From: AP-15 sp963735445 | GTDB taxonomy: Bacteria > Pseudomonadota > Alphaproteobacteria > ATCC43930 > CGMCC-115725 | NCBI GenBank assembly: GCA_963735445.1 | Contig: CAVTLC010000031.1 | Span: 33,604 to 97,603, forward strand | Direction: 5' to 3' | DNA: 64,000 bases | In this document: positions 42,924-52,933 of the stretch, piece after piece | How positions within the stretch are numbered: position 1 is the first letter of the stretch | Layout: every line of letters begins with the position of its first letter | Program-made: the position numbers and the translations under genes | Notes under the pieces: generated by a model | Seen by the model: the letters and a program-made list of their open reading frames with translations, nothing else | Told to the model about the DNA's origin: nothing | Databases searched by the model: none

Positions 42924-43530
42924 CAATGTCGTCCGGTAACAAAAGCGGCTCGATGACCGACAGCATTTTGGGAGAATCCCACTCAGCCTCTCCCTCGACC
43001 CGTCCGATTACCCGGCCGCGCCGGTCGATCAAAAAACTGGTCGGCAGCCCGTCGACATTGAAGGCTTGCGTGAGCGTGCTTTTGGGATCGAGGTAGGTCT
43101 TGACCGCTTTGAGCCCAAACTTGGCGATGAACGGCGCCACCGCTTTGTTACCGCCAATATCTTCAGAGATCGCGAGCACTGTAATCTTGTCGCCAAGCCG
43201 GGCTTGCAGGCGCTCGAGCGACGGCATCTCACGCCGGCACGGCGCGCACCAAGTGGCCCAGAGATTCAGTAGAACAGGCTTGCCGGCAAAGTCGGAAAGG
43301 TTGGCGCTGGCGCCCGTAGCATCGCTAAAGCTGACTTGCGGCGCCGGCCGTGGCGGTGAAGCGGGAACGAACTGGCCAAGCGGAGATCGGGGGGCGTCGG
43401 CCGCCATCAACTGGACGCGCTCAGCTTCGTTTGCGCCAGTCGGAATGGTCCTTATCAGAATGGCCACGGCGAGCAAGCTGACCAGCAGCGCTCCTGACAG
43501 CCCCAGCACAATAGGCCGGACCATTCTCAT
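42892..43530 (-). CDS. TlpA-type membrane-anchored thioredoxin
   Basis: TlpA/DsbE-like protein-disulfide reductase, 212 residues from the ATG at 43530 behind AGGAAGGA. An N-terminal helix (VLGLSGALLVSLLAVAILI, about residues 7-25) anchors it to the periplasmic face of the inner membrane. The active site is LWATWCAPCRREMPSLERLQ (Cys-Ala-Pro-Cys). The C-terminal GLPTSFLIDRRGRVIGRVEG has the cis-proline. It probably reduces a cytochrome c or copper-protein maturation partner, but no such genes lie close. Confidence 0.88.
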   Translation of the reverse strand: MRMVRPIVLGLSGALLVSLLAVAILIRTIPTGANEAERVQLMAADAPRSPLGQFVPASPPRPAPQVSFSDATGASANLSDFAGKPVLLNLWATWCAPCRREMPSLERLQARLGDKITVLAISEDIGGNKAVAPFIAKFGLKAVKTYLDPKSTLTQAFNVDGLPTSFLIDRRGRVIGRVEGEAEWDSPKMLSVIEPLLLPDDIVKTSFPLARP

Positions 43531-43566
43531 CAATCGGTCCTTCCTCGCCGGTTGTTGGGGCAGAGA

Positions 43567-44975
43567 ATGACCGGCGCCAAAAAGACGGCTCGCACCGATA
43601 CGAATGCGCAATGGGGCGGTCGCTTTGCAGCCGGTCCAGCGGAAATCATGCGCCGCATAAACGCATCGATCGATTTCGACAAGCGCCTTTGGGCAGAGGA
43701 CATTGCCGGCTCACAGGCCCATTGTGCAATGCTGGTGGCGCAGGACATCTTGTCGCCCGAAGATGGTGCCGCGATCGCCGCCGGTCTAGACCAAATCAAG
43801 GCGGAAATAGAAACCGGCCAATTTGCCTTCAGCGAAGCGCACGAAGACATTCACATGAATGTCGAGGCGCGTCTGGCCGAGCTGATCGGCCCGACAGCCG
43901 GCCGCCTGCACACCGCGCGTTCGCGCAATGACCAGGTCGCGACTGATCTGCGGCTGTGGTTGCGCGCGGCAATCGACCGCATCGACCAGGCGATGCGCGA
44001 ACTTCAGCACGCGTTGATCGACCGCGCCGAGGCCGAGGCCGACACCGTGATGCCCGGCTTCACCCACCTGCAGATCGCGCAACCGGTCACCTTCGGCCAT
44101 CACCTGATGGCCTATGTCGAGATGATCCGCCGTGACCGCGGGCGCTTTAAGGATTGTCGAGAGCGGTTGAACGAGTCGCCGCTCGGAGCCGCAGCGCTCG
44201 CCGGCACTTCGTTCCCGATCGACCGCGATGCGACAGCCGCAGCACTAGGTTTCGACCGGCCGATGGCGAATTCGCTGGATGCGGTTTCGGACCGCGATTT
44301 TGCGGTCGAATTTCTTGCCGCCGCCGCCCTCGCGGGGACGCACCTCTCCCGTTTTGCCGAAGAGATCGTGTTGTGGTGCAGTGACGGGTTCGGATTTATC
44401 GCGCTGAGCGATGCCTTTACGACCGGCAGCTCGATAATGCCGCAAAAGCGCAATCCGGACGCCGCCGAACTGGTCCGCGCCAAGACCGGCCGGTTGAGCG
44501 GCTCGCTTGTTGGCTCTGCTGATGGTCATGAAAGCCTTGCCGCTTGCCTATGGCAAAGACATGCAAGAGGACAAACTCCCGGTGTTCGAGGCGGTGGATG
44601 CACTGGAATTGTGCCTCGCCGCAACGACCGGAATGGTCCGCGACATGCGGCCCGATCGCGATCGCATGCGGGCGGCTGCCGGCCGGGGCTACGCCACCGC
44701 CACCGACCTCGCCGACTGGCTCGTGCAGAGTGGCCGGGCTGCCGTTTCGGCGGGCGCACCATGTGACGGGTGAAATTGTCAAACGCGCTGAGGCGCTGGG
44801 ATGTCCGCTCGCAGACTTGCCACTCGTCGAGTTGCAGGCGGTCGAGCCGGCGATCACCGCAGACGTATATGAGGTGCTAAGCCCCGACCGCTCGGTCGCC
44901 AGCCGTACCAGCTTCGGCGGGACGGCGCCAGAGCGGGTCCGGGCCGCTATTGCTGCAGCGAGACAGAGCCTCTGA
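43567..44975 (+). CDS. argH: Argininosuccinate lyase, two frameshifts
   Basis: Last enzyme of arginine synthesis, cleaving argininosuccinate to arginine and fumarate. The first frame runs from the start through QWGGRF, the HTARSRNDQVATDLRLWLR signature and GSSIMPQKRNPDAAELVRAK. One extra G in the GG at 44512-44513 shifts into a frame with LLMVMKALPLAYGKDMQEDK. A second extra G in the GGG at 44736-44738 restores FRRAHHVTGEIVKRAE and the end at 44975. Corrected length is 468 residues, normal. Such a gene should be essential for growth without arginine, so these are more likely sequencing indels than mutations. Confidence 0.9.
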
Positions 44976-44977
44976 AG

Positions 44978-45175
44978 GTGACATGCGACAGGGTGCGTTC
45001 TCAAAGTTGTGGTTACGGGCGATACGTCGCCATCAGCAGGACCGCCCTGCGCGCGTGCAGCGCCGTCGCCTTGATCGTGCTGGCGTTAACCGTGGCCGAT
45101 TGCGGCAAAAAAGGGCCGCCCGAACCACCACCTGGCGTGCCCAATGTTTATCCCCGGCCTTACCCGCGTGAGTGA
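44978..45175 (+). CDS. lptM: LptM-like lipoprotein (between argH and lysA)
   Basis: Tiny lipoprotein, about 65 residues, in the standard argH-lptM-lysA position. LptM helps assemble the LPS-transport translocon LptDE in the outer membrane. The hydrophobic run ALIVLALTVAD precedes a Cys, then KKGPPEPPPGVP and an Arg-Pro-Tyr-Pro-Arg-Glu tail, as in the family. The residue before the Cys is Asp, which is unusual for a lipobox (normally Gly, Ala or Ser); a base error could explain it. The start is a GTG and is not certain; another GTG at 44993 is in frame. Confidence 0.78.
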   Translation: MTCDRVRSQSCGYGRYVAISRTALRACSAVALIVLALTVADCGKKGPPEPPPGVPNVYPRPYPRE

Positions 45176-46473
45176 ATTCTTCTCCTATCGTGGCGGCGAA
45201 TTGTATGCCGAGGATGTCCCGGTCCGGCAGATCGCCGCCGCGGTCGACACCCCCGTCTATGTTTATTCGTCGGCCGTGTTCGACCGGCAATACCGCCGCT
45301 TCGCCGCCGCTTTCGCCGACGAAAGACCGCTCATATGCTACGCGGTCAAGGCCAACTCAAACCTCGCCGTATTGCGTCTGTTCGCAAACCTTGGCGCCGG
45401 CGCCGATGTTGTTTCCGAAGGTGAATTGCAGCGCGCGCTCGCGGCGGGCATCCCGCCCGAGAGAATTGTTTTCTCCGGGGTCGGCAAAACGGCGCAGGAA
45501 ATGTCGTCCGCTCTCGCCGCCGGCATTCATCAGATCAATGTCGAGTTGGTTCCGGAGTTGCATCTGCTCAGCGCCATTGCCGGGAAACACGGGCGAGTGG
45601 CATCGGTCGCCTTGCGGGTCAATCCGGATGTCGACGCGTTGACCCACGCAAAAATCGCGACCGGAAAAGAAGAAAACAAATTCGGCATCGATTTCCATGA
45701 AGCGGTTGCGGCTTACCGCCTCGCCAGTTCGCTACCCGGCATTAAGGTTGTCGGTCTCGCGGTGCATATCGGCTCGCAGCTGGTCAATCTCGAACCGTAC
45801 CGGCTCGCCTTCGAACGGATGGCGGAGTTGGTGCGGGAGTTGCGCAGTTGCGGATTTGCGGTCGATCGCCTGGATCTCGGTGGTGGGCTCGGCATCCGCT
45901 ATCGTTGCGAGAGTGCGCCGGATATTGTCGAGTATGGCCGGATTGTGCGCTCGATCTTCGGCGGTCTTGGGTCTGTCCCTCGAATTCGAGCCGGGCCGCT
46001 TCCTAGCCGGGAAAGCCGGCATCCTGGTAACGCGGGTGCTTTACGTTAAAGAGCGCAAGACGCGGCGGTTCGTGATTGTCGATGCTGCAATGAGCGACCT
46101 GATCCGACCGGCATTGTATGACGCGTGGCACGACATCGTGCCGGTCGACCTCCCGCCGCCGAACGCCGCGCGTGTAACGGCGGATGTTGTCGGTCCGGTC
46201 TGTGAGACGGGAGACACCTTTGCCATTGATCGCGATCTCCCTCCGCTATCGCCGGGTGATCTGATCGCCTTTACCCAAGCCGGCGCCTATGGAGCGGTCA
46301 TGAGCTCGACCTACAACTCTCGCCTTCTCGTTCCGGAGGTGATGGTCGCCGGCGATCGGTTTGCGGTCATCCGCGCCAGACCGAGCTATGACGCGCTGTT
46401 GTCGCTCGATACAATACCCGATTGGCTCGATCGTGGCGCCGGCAACGCGCCGCGACAGCGAGGTGCCGCATGA
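45168..46473 (+). CDS. lysA: Diaminopimelate decarboxylase, one frameshift
   Basis: PLP enzyme that makes lysine from meso-diaminopimelate. From the GTG at 45168 it begins SEFFSYRGGELYAEDVPV, then ICYAVKANSNLAVLRLFANL (Schiff-base lysine), HIGSQLVNLEPYRLAFERM and DLGGGLGIRY. One extra base near 45972 shifts out of LGLSLEFEPGRFLAGKAGIL; the next frame carries the rest, with AAMSDLIRPALYDAWHDIV, VGPVCETGDTFAIDR containing the catalytic Cys, and FTQAGAYGAVMSSTYNSRL. Corrected length is 434 residues. An alternative start at 45144 adds eight residues inside lptM. The end overlaps the TIGR02302 start by four bases. Confidence 0.9.
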
Positions 46474-48923
46474 CCGACCGGCCGGCCCGTCCGCAGCGTT
46501 TTGCACACCGGCTGCGGCTCGCCCGGGGCGCGCTATATTGGGAGCGGGCGTGGCCGGCTTGCTGGCCGGCGGTGGCTATCCTCTGCGTATTCTTGATTCT
46601 TGCTTTGTTTGGATTGTTGCCAAGGTTGCCGGGGGTCCTGCACGGCGCCGCGTTGCTGGTGTTGGGCGCTGCTTTCCTGCTGGCTCTAGCTGCAGGCTTC
46701 CGCGGCGTGATGTGGCCGGACGGCAATGCCGCTCGTCGTCGGATCGAGCGCGCCAGCGGCTTTCAGCATCGGCCGTTGCAGACGCTCGCCGACGAGCCGA
46801 GCACGTCACTCGACCCGCTCGCCGCTAGGCTGTGGGAAGCACACCAGCAGCGCATGGCCGATGCAGCACGCCGATTGCGAGTCGGTGTCCCGGCCGCCGG
46901 GTTCGCCGCCCGTGACCCGCGCGGATTGCGTGCCGTCCTCGCGATATTGCTGCTGCTCGCCGCGATCGATGCCGGCGGCGATTGGCGCGACCGGCTGGTA
47001 CGGGCGGCCACACCGAGCCTCACCATTGGCGCCCCGGCGGTAGCTGCCAGCCTGGACATCTGGTTAACGCCGCCGGAATACACCGCGCTGCCACCGCAAT
47101 TCTTGAAGGCCGGCAGCCCTAAGATAATCCGCGTGCCTATCGGGAGCGCGCTGTTAGCCCAGGTGCATGGGGGTGAGGCATTACCGGAATTGGTGATCGA
47201 CGGCAAAGCGGCCAATTTCGATAAGATCGACAAGCAGGATTTCCGTGCGCAAGCCACGCTAAAATCCGGCCGACATATCGAAGTCTCGCAAGCGGGTACG
47301 GTGCTCGGCAGCTGGCCGATCGAGATTGTTCCCGACAATCCCCCAACGGTCGCGTTTGCCAAGCCGCCTGAGGCCACGGTACGGCAGGCGCTGCGGCTCG
47401 ACTATAATGCCAACGACGATTACGGGGTTGAGAGCGTCAAGGCCGTCATTCGCCAAAAAGACGGTAAATCTGCCGAAAAGATCGAGCTCGACTTGCCGCT
47501 GCCGGGGCTGCACCTCAAACAAGCTCAGGCGACCAGCTATCACGATCTGACCGCGCATCCGTGGGCCGGCCTGCCGGTCGAAATCCGCCTCGTTGCCGCC
47601 GATGCGCTCGGCCAAACCGGGGAGAGCCCGCCGGCGCTGATCAAGCTGCCCGAGCGCGAATTTCACAACCCGATCGCACGGGCCATCATCGACCAGCGCA
47701 AGGAACTGGCGAAGGACCCAAATTCGCGCCAGCCGGTGGCGGAGATCCTCGGCGATCTGCAATCGCAGCAGCCGCTATACCACAACGACATGGTTGTGTT
47801 TCTGGCGCTGCGTGTGGCGCAGGAACGGCTGCGCCTGCAGAGCGATGCAAAATCGATCACCGAGGTCGAACAATTGCTGTGGGATACGGCGTTGCGGATT
47901 GACGACGCCGGCGCCTCTCAAGCCGAGAGTGAGCTGCGCCGCCTGCAACGCCAATTGCAGGACGCGCTGGCGAAAAACGCGCCCGACCGCGAAATTGAAA
48001 AGTTGATGAGCGAACTCCGGCAAGCGCTCGACCGTTATTTGCAAGCGCTGGCCGAGAACCAGGCGCGCAATCCACAGCAAAATCAAAAGGTCGACCCCTC
48101 GCAACGGGTCATGACCAGCCGCGATCTCGAGAAAATGATCGACCGCGCTCGCGAATTGGCGCGGAACGGGCAGCGCGATCAGGCGCGTGAGTTGCTCTCC
48201 GAACTGCAGAACATGCTTGAGAACCTGCGCACGGCGCGCCCAAGCCCTGAGGCGCAACAACAGGCAAATCAGGCGCAGCAGATGATGCGCGGAATGCGCG
48301 ATCTGATGAAGCGCCAGCAGCAGCTTCTCGATCGCAGCTTCCGCGCCCAGCAGCAGGCCGAACAAGGGCAGATGGGCACGCCCGGAGATCAAAGTGGTGC
48401 GCAGCAGGGCGGGAACGCAGATATGGGAAACGCCGCCGCACAGCAAGAGGCGTTGCGCCACGCACTCGGCGATATGATGCGGCGAATGGGTGAGGGTATG
48501 GGCGAGATTCCCGACCCGCTTGGTCGCGCCGAACGCGCGATGAACGACGCCGCGCGCTCATTGCGCCAGGGCCAGCCCGGCCAGGCGATCGGCTCGCAAA
48601 CCGACGCTCTCGATCAGTTGCAACAGGCTGCACGCGAATTCGCTCAGCAGATGCAACAGCGCTTGGGTAATCAGCTCGGCCAGGGAGACGCTCGCGATCA
48701 GCAGTCCGGGTCTGGCGAGCGCCGGGACGGCGTTCCTCGCGATCCGCTCGGCCGCCCGTTGACAAATGGCGGGGCCTACGAACAGGGCGATGTGAAAATT
48801 CCCGATAACAATGTGATGCAGCGAGCCCGGGACATTCTTGAAGAATTACGCCGCCGCGCAGGCGAGCGCGATCGCCCGCAGATAGAGCTCGACTATATCG
48901 ATCGATTGCTGCAGCGGTTCTGA
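46470..48923 (+). CDS. TIGR02302 (DUF4175) membrane protein
   Basis: Large alphaproteobacterial protein, 817 residues, of unknown function and usually located next to lysA. Two hydrophobic segments near the N-terminus (about 30-50 and 55-75, WPAVAILCVFLILALFGLLP and LLVLGAAFLLALAAGF) and one at about 155-170 anchor it in the inner membrane. A beta-rich middle (YTALPPQFLKAGSPKI, NPPTVAFAKPPE) follows. The C-terminal half, from about residue 470, is a long helical and Gln-rich region with many QQ and MMRGMRDLMKRQQQ stretches, and it ends with a conserved ELDYIDRLLQRF. It has the lysA ATGA overlap. Confidence 0.85.
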   Translation: MTDRPARPQRFAHRLRLARGALYWERAWPACWPAVAILCVFLILALFGLLPRLPGVLHGAALLVLGAAFLLALAAGFRGVMWPDGNAARRRIERASGFQHRPLQTLADEPSTSLDPLAARLWEAHQQRMADAARRLRVGVPAAGFAARDPRGLRAVLAILLLLAAIDAGGDWRDRLVRAATPSLTIGAPAVAASLDIWLTPPEYTALPPQFLKAGSPKIIRVPIGSALLAQVHGGEALPELVIDGKAANFDKIDKQDFRAQATLKSGRHIEVSQAGTVLGSWPIEIVPDNPPTVAFAKPPEATVRQALRLDYNANDDYGVESVKAVIRQKDGKSAEKIELDLPLPGLHLKQAQATSYHDLTAHPWAGLPVEIRLVAADALGQTGESPPALIKLPEREFHNPIARAIIDQRKELAKDPNSRQPVAEILGDLQSQQPLYHNDMVVFLALRVAQERLRLQSDAKSITEVEQLLWDTALRIDDAGASQAESELRRLQRQLQDALAKNAPDREIEKLMSELRQALDRYLQALAENQARNPQQNQKVDPSQRVMTSRDLEKMIDRARELARNGQRDQARELLSELQNMLENLRTARPSPEAQQQANQAQQMMRGMRDLMKRQQQLLDRSFRAQQQAEQGQMGTPGDQSGAQQGGNADMGNAAAQQEALRHALGDMMRRMGEGMGEIPDPLGRAERAMNDAARSLRQGQPGQAIGSQTDALDQLQQAAREFAQQMQQRLGNQLGQGDARDQQSGSGERRDGVPRDPLGRPLTNGGAYEQGDVKIPDNNVMQRARDILEELRRRAGERDRPQIELDYIDRLLQRF

Positions 48924-49112
48924 GACTGAGACAACTTCTCCGGAGGGTGGCCCCCGCCGCAGGCGAGAAATGTCGCGGTGATCGGGTGACTTTTATGGAG
49001 CGCTTTCGTACGGTGACTAGATTATTCCCGGTATCAGATACGCTTTTACCCATTTGTGACTACACCAGAGAGCTGGCACTCTGATAACCTCAGCACTATA
49101 CTGACGATAAGC

Positions 49113-49802
49113 ATGAACAGGCGTCAGGCTCTCTCCGTCATTGCGGGCTGTGTTGCTTGGCCGATTACGGCAGCGAAAGCGGTCCCACGCCCGCCGGCAT
49201 CCCGGCGCTTGCGGCTCGTCAACGCGCATACCGGCGAGACCTTTGATGGCGCATACCGCGACGACAATGGCCCGATCCAACACGTGGTCGAAGAACTGTG
49301 TGTGTTTCTTAGAGACTTCCATTGTGGCGCGGTTGCACAGATGGATGTCGCGGTGTTCGACTTTCTCGCCAATGTCCTAGACGCTGTCGGCGAGAACAAA
49401 GCGACGATCCTCTCCGCTTACCGGACGGCGGAAACCAACGCGATGTTGGCGCGCACGATGTTCGGCGTGGCCGAGAACAGCCAGCACATTTATGGCCGAG
49501 CGCTCGATATAACGCTGAGCTCAAAGCTGCCGGAGGCCATGGAAGCGGCTCGGGCAATGCACCGTGGCGGCGTTGGCTGGTATCCGCACTCCAGCTTTAT
49601 CCATATCGACACCGGCCCGGTGCGCAATTGGACGCTCGACGATAGCGGCCTCGGCAATTTGCTGTTGTTCGACGGCCGAAACTGGATGCCGTTCACCGGC
49701 GCGCATCACCCGCTCAACGTTACCGACCGCCTCGCTTTGCAACGCCAGCTGGCTCGCGCCGAATTTCTCGCCCGCACAAAGCTGTTGACCCAGGGCCGTT
49801 AG
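49113..49802 (+). CDS. DUF882/YcbK-like (peptidase M15A-type) exported protein
   Basis: YcbK/DUF882 family, 229 residues, probably a murein-related endopeptidase of the M15A type acting in the periplasm. The ATG at 49113 starts MNRRQALSVIAGCVAWPITA, a Tat-like twin-arginine signal (Asn-Arg-Arg-Gln). The longer frame to 49056 has no ribosome site. Motifs: ILSAYRTAETNAMLARTMFG, NSQHIYGRALDITLSSKLPE with the zinc His and Asp, and VGWYPHSSFIHIDTGPVRNW with the second histidine. The catalytic pattern is complete. It is the last plus-strand gene before the mbfA block. Confidence 0.84.
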   Translation: MNRRQALSVIAGCVAWPITAAKAVPRPPASRRLRLVNAHTGETFDGAYRDDNGPIQHVVEELCVFLRDFHCGAVAQMDVAVFDFLANVLDAVGENKATILSAYRTAETNAMLARTMFGVAENSQHIYGRALDITLSSKLPEAMEAARAMHRGGVGWYPHSSFIHIDTGPVRNWTLDDSGLGNLLLFDGRNWMPFTGAHHPLNVTDRLALQRQLARAEFLARTKLLTQGR

Positions 49803-49815
49803 CGCAGCGGCCGGA

Positions 49816-50946
49816 TTATCCGGTCACGGCAACGCCAATCAGCCGGCCGATCCCGAAGGTAACGCCGGCGGCGGCGAGACCGACGAGCAGCTGGCGCAGT
49901 CCCGAGAACAACACATTGCGTCCGGTAAACAGCGATGTGCCGGCCCCGATCAGAAACAGCGCAACGCCACTCGCCGCAAGGCTGGCTATTAACGCCGGAA
50001 TGCCGGCGAGCGTGAAATACGGCGCTACCGGAAAGATCGCCCCCACCGCAAAAAGCAGGAAAGAGGTACCAGCGGCAACCCAAGCCGAACCGCCGAGTTC
50101 GTCGGGATCGATCCCCAACTCCTCGCGGACCAAAGTGTCGAGCGCCGTCTTTTTGTTGGAGATCAGCTGCTTTGCCAAAGTCTTGGCCAAGTCCTCGGGC
50201 AGCCCTTTGGCCTGGTAGATCAGCGCCAGCTCCTCTTCCTCCTCTTCGGGGACCTGCTCCAATTCGTCCGCCTCGGTGTCGATCTGACGTTGCGCCGACT
50301 CGCGCGCGGTGTTGACCGACAGCCACTCGCCGAGCGCCATCGAGCACGAACCGGCCAACAACCCGGCGAGCCCGGTGACGAGGATCGCGTGCGCCGCCAT
50401 GGCGGCGCCGGCAACCCCCATGACGAGGCTCAGATTGGAGACGAGCCCGTCATTGGCGCCGAGCACCGCGGCGCGCAGGGCATTCCCGCCCATACCGCGA
50501 TGCCGGCCCTCGAGACGCGCCAAGGTGGCGCCGGAAAACGCATTTCCCGACGGACCGGCCAAGGCCCCGATAATCCGCGCATGCGAGCGCTCCGCCGCCG
50601 GGAGACCCCCCGCCACCGCCTCGGGTTGCGACGAATAGGAGCCGCTGTCGATCTGCTCTAGAGTGTTGACCGTCGGTAGTACAAAAGCGGGGCCAAACCG
50701 CCGCGCCAGCCATTCCAACGCCCGCGTGCGAAATCCAGGACGCAGTTGCGGCACGCGCTGCCCGAGCGCTGCGATCTGCCGCTTCCAGAATTCGGCATGG
50801 GCCGACTCAACCGCCGCGAGACGTCCGTAGACCTGTGCCAACTGTGGATTCTTCTCGGTCTCCGACAAGGTCTTGTACAGCGCCGCGCTGTCGACTTCGC
50901 CCTGGAGGTTCGCGGTGAAGCGTTGTTGCGAGCCAGGCTCGGCCAT
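49816..50946 (-). CDS. mbfA: Membrane-bound ferritin A (rubrerythrin + VIT1 transporter)
   Basis: MbfA exports iron and protects against peroxide in Bradyrhizobium and Agrobacterium. The 376-residue protein has an N-terminal ferritin-like domain with the ligands in EVDSAALYKTLSETEKNPQL and VESAHAEFWKRQI, and an Arg-rich linker. The C-terminal VIT1/CCC1 domain (about 150-376) shows ALRAAVLGANDGLVSNLSLV, GLLAGSCSMALGEWLSVNTA and an acidic EQVPEEEEEELALIYQAKG loop; both VIT halves are present. In relatives it is repressed by the iron regulator Irr, but I see no clear box upstream. Confidence 0.9.
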   Translation of the reverse strand: MAEPGSQQRFTANLQGEVDSAALYKTLSETEKNPQLAQVYGRLAAVESAHAEFWKRQIAALGQRVPQLRPGFRTRALEWLARRFGPAFVLPTVNTLEQIDSGSYSSQPEAVAGGLPAAERSHARIIGALAGPSGNAFSGATLARLEGRHRGMGGNALRAAVLGANDGLVSNLSLVMGVAGAAMAAHAILVTGLAGLLAGSCSMALGEWLSVNTARESAQRQIDTEADELEQVPEEEEEELALIYQAKGLPEDLAKTLAKQLISNKKTALDTLVREELGIDPDELGGSAWVAAGTSFLLFAVGAIFPVAPYFTLAGIPALIASLAASGVALFLIGAGTSLFTGRNVLFSGLRQLLVGLAAAGVTFGIGRLIGVAVTG

Positions 50947-50969
50947 CGGCGATCTCCGCGCTTACTCGG

Positions 50970-51719
50970 TTATGGCGAAACGAACGTTACCACGACCCCG
51001 GTAGCCGCATCGGGTGGGTTGACGAACGGCGCTTCGAAATGCGCGACTTCGCCCGGTTCAAGCTTAGGTTTCGGCGGATCGACGGTTTTGGATGCCACCT
51101 CCTTCGCCGCCGAGTCCTGCAGCACCAGCCGAAGGCGCGGGACTTGCCGAGGCGCATCGGTGAGGTTCGCGACCTCGCCCTGGACGACCAGCCCGTCCGC
51201 AGTGCGCGCCGGTGTCACTTCTCGGATAACCAGCCCATTCCCCGGTGAGGTTGCCGGCTCGGCGACTGCGCTATTCGGGCGTGCCGCGGGCGCGCTGGCT
51301 ACCTGGGATCCGTGGCTCGCTCCCTGGGATCCGTGATGGAAATAGGAAGTGGCGAAAATCACCCCTGCAAACAAAACGACAGCCGCGACGACCCAACTTC
51401 CCAGGTTTGTTGGCCGCCGATACTGCTGAGGCGGCGAGCCCGGCCGAGGCGAGTGAACGTTTAGCCGCGCGGTCGACACCGGAGCCCCCGGCGAAGCCCG
51501 CTCTTCCGGCGGAGCTACGAGGCTTTGGATGGGTCTGTTGATGGGCTCGCCAGTATCCGATAGCGGCTGCGGCCCGGCGGTTTCATGCCACAGGTGGCCA
51601 CAATTGGCGCAGCGCACGGTGCGCCCGGCCGCTCCCTCGAATTCATGCTCGGCGACGCGATACCGGGTAGCGCATGCCGGGCAGGTTAAGATCACTGAGG
51701 CTGCGGCGTCGGTGCTCAC
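50970..51719 (-). CDS. MJ0042-type zinc-ribbon membrane protein
   Basis: Protein of 249 residues with an N-terminal MJ0042 zinc ribbon (LTCPACATRYRVAEHEFEGA followed by VRCANCGHLWH, four cysteines as C-x2-C...C-x2-C) in the cytoplasm. A Pro/Ser-rich linker and one hydrophobic helix (LGSWVVAAVVLFAGVIFATS, about residues 105-125) follow. The periplasmic tail LVIREVTPARTADGLVVQGE and LRLVLQDSAAKEV is a beta-type domain. It sits upstream of mbfA on the same strand with a 23-base gap, so they may be co-transcribed. The function of the family is unknown; it resembles FxsA-unrelated DUF3426 proteins. Confidence 0.8.
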   Translation of the reverse strand: MSTDAAASVILTCPACATRYRVAEHEFEGAAGRTVRCANCGHLWHETAGPQPLSDTGEPINRPIQSLVAPPEERASPGAPVSTARLNVHSPRPGSPPQQYRRPTNLGSWVVAAVVLFAGVIFATSYFHHGSQGASHGSQVASAPAARPNSAVAEPATSPGNGLVIREVTPARTADGLVVQGEVANLTDAPRQVPRLRLVLQDSAAKEVASKTVDPPKPKLEPGEVAHFEAPFVNPPDAATGVVVTFVSP

Positions 51720-51744
51720 CGAAATCGGCGGCGCTCAAAGATGA

Positions 51745-52896
51745 TCATGCGGCGACCAGCGATCCACCCGACCGGGCCAGCCTGCGCAGATGATGGTCAG
51801 CATCGCCAAAAGTCGTATCGATCATCGTCATGCGTTTGAAATAATGGCCGACTTTGTACTCCATCGTCATGCCGATCCCGCCATGCAGCTGAATCGCTTG
51901 CTGCCCGACAAATTTGCCCGAACGCCCGATCTGCACCTTTGCCGCCGAGATCGCGTTGCGGCGTTCGACGATGTTTTCTTCAGCCGCCATCATCGTTGCA
52001 AACATCGCCATACTGCGCGCTTGTTCCAAGGCGACAAGCATATCGACGGCGCGGTGCTGCAGCACCTGGAAGCTGCCGATCTCGCGGCCGAATTGGCGGC
52101 GCGTCTTGAGGTACTCCACGGTAAGCTCGTGCATGACCGCCATGGCGCCGACCGCCTCGGCGCAGAGCGCCGCGATCGCTTCGTCGACGACGCGTTCGAT
52201 AAGCGGCAGGCCGGCGCCGGGTTCGCCGAGCACCGCTTCCGGTCCGACCCTGACCCCGGCGAGAGTAACCTCCGCGCCCCGCAGGCCATCCTGGGTCGGG
52301 TAGCCGCGCCGCGACAGTCCGGGCGCGTTGGCGTCAACGACAAAGACGCCGATCCCATCGCGGTCGCGCTGCCCGCCGCCGATCCGCGCGGTGACGACCA
52401 GCTTGTCGGCGGTGTCGCCATGCAGCACCACCCCCTTCTCGCCGTCGAGCCGCCAACCGGCGCCGTCGCGCGTTGCGGTGGTGGAGATGTCGGCCAGGTT
52501 CCAGCGCGAATGCCGCTCGGTCTGGGCAAAGGCAAGGGTCAGGCCGCCCCCGGCGATCTTCGGAACCAGATCGGCCGAGAGCGCATCGTTGCCGCCGTGG
52601 CGCAGAAAGCCGCCGCCGAGCACGACCGTGGCAAGATAGGGTTCGAGGGCAAGCGCCCGACCGAACGCCTCCATGACCAGCATCGTTTCGATCGGACCGC
52701 CGCCCGACCCGCCTTGGCTTTCGGGAAAAGGCAGGCCCAGCAGCCCCAATTCGGCATATTGCGCCCAGAGCTCGCGGCTCCATCCCTCTGTGGCTTGCGA
52801 ATAAACCCTGCGCTGCTCAAACGCGTAGCGGTCGCCGATCAACCGGTCGAGGCTCTCTTTCAAAAGCCGCTGTTCTTCACTCAGATCAAAATCCAT
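51745..52896 (-). CDS. Acyl-CoA dehydrogenase, PimD-like small subunit
   Basis: Acyl-CoA dehydrogenase of 383 residues that resembles PimD, the second chain of a dicarboxylic (pimeloyl) CoA dehydrogenase in Rhodopseudomonas. Key segments: MDFDLSEEQRLLKESLDRLI at the start, GLLGLPFPESQGG, LEPYLATVVLGGGFL, and the C-terminal GKFVGQQAIQLHGGIGMTME. Usual FAD-stacking residues are reduced, as in this type where FAD sits at a heterodimer interface. It pairs with the acyl-CoA dehydrogenase just upstream. Confidence 0.85.
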   Translation of the reverse strand: MDFDLSEEQRLLKESLDRLIGDRYAFEQRRVYSQATEGWSRELWAQYAELGLLGLPFPESQGGSGGGPIETMLVMEAFGRALALEPYLATVVLGGGFLRHGGNDALSADLVPKIAGGGLTLAFAQTERHSRWNLADISTTATRDGAGWRLDGEKGVVLHGDTADKLVVTARIGGGQRDRDGIGVFVVDANAPGLSRRGYPTQDGLRGAEVTLAGVRVGPEAVLGEPGAGLPLIERVVDEAIAALCAEAVGAMAVMHELTVEYLKTRRQFGREIGSFQVLQHRAVDMLVALEQARSMAMFATMMAAEENIVERRNAISAAKVQIGRSGKFVGQQAIQLHGGIGMTMEYKVGHYFKRMTMIDTTFGDADHHLRRLARSGGSLVAA

Positions 52897-52933
52897 CGCC
52901 CGCCCCTAGCCGTCCACTCGGCAACGCCTTGCG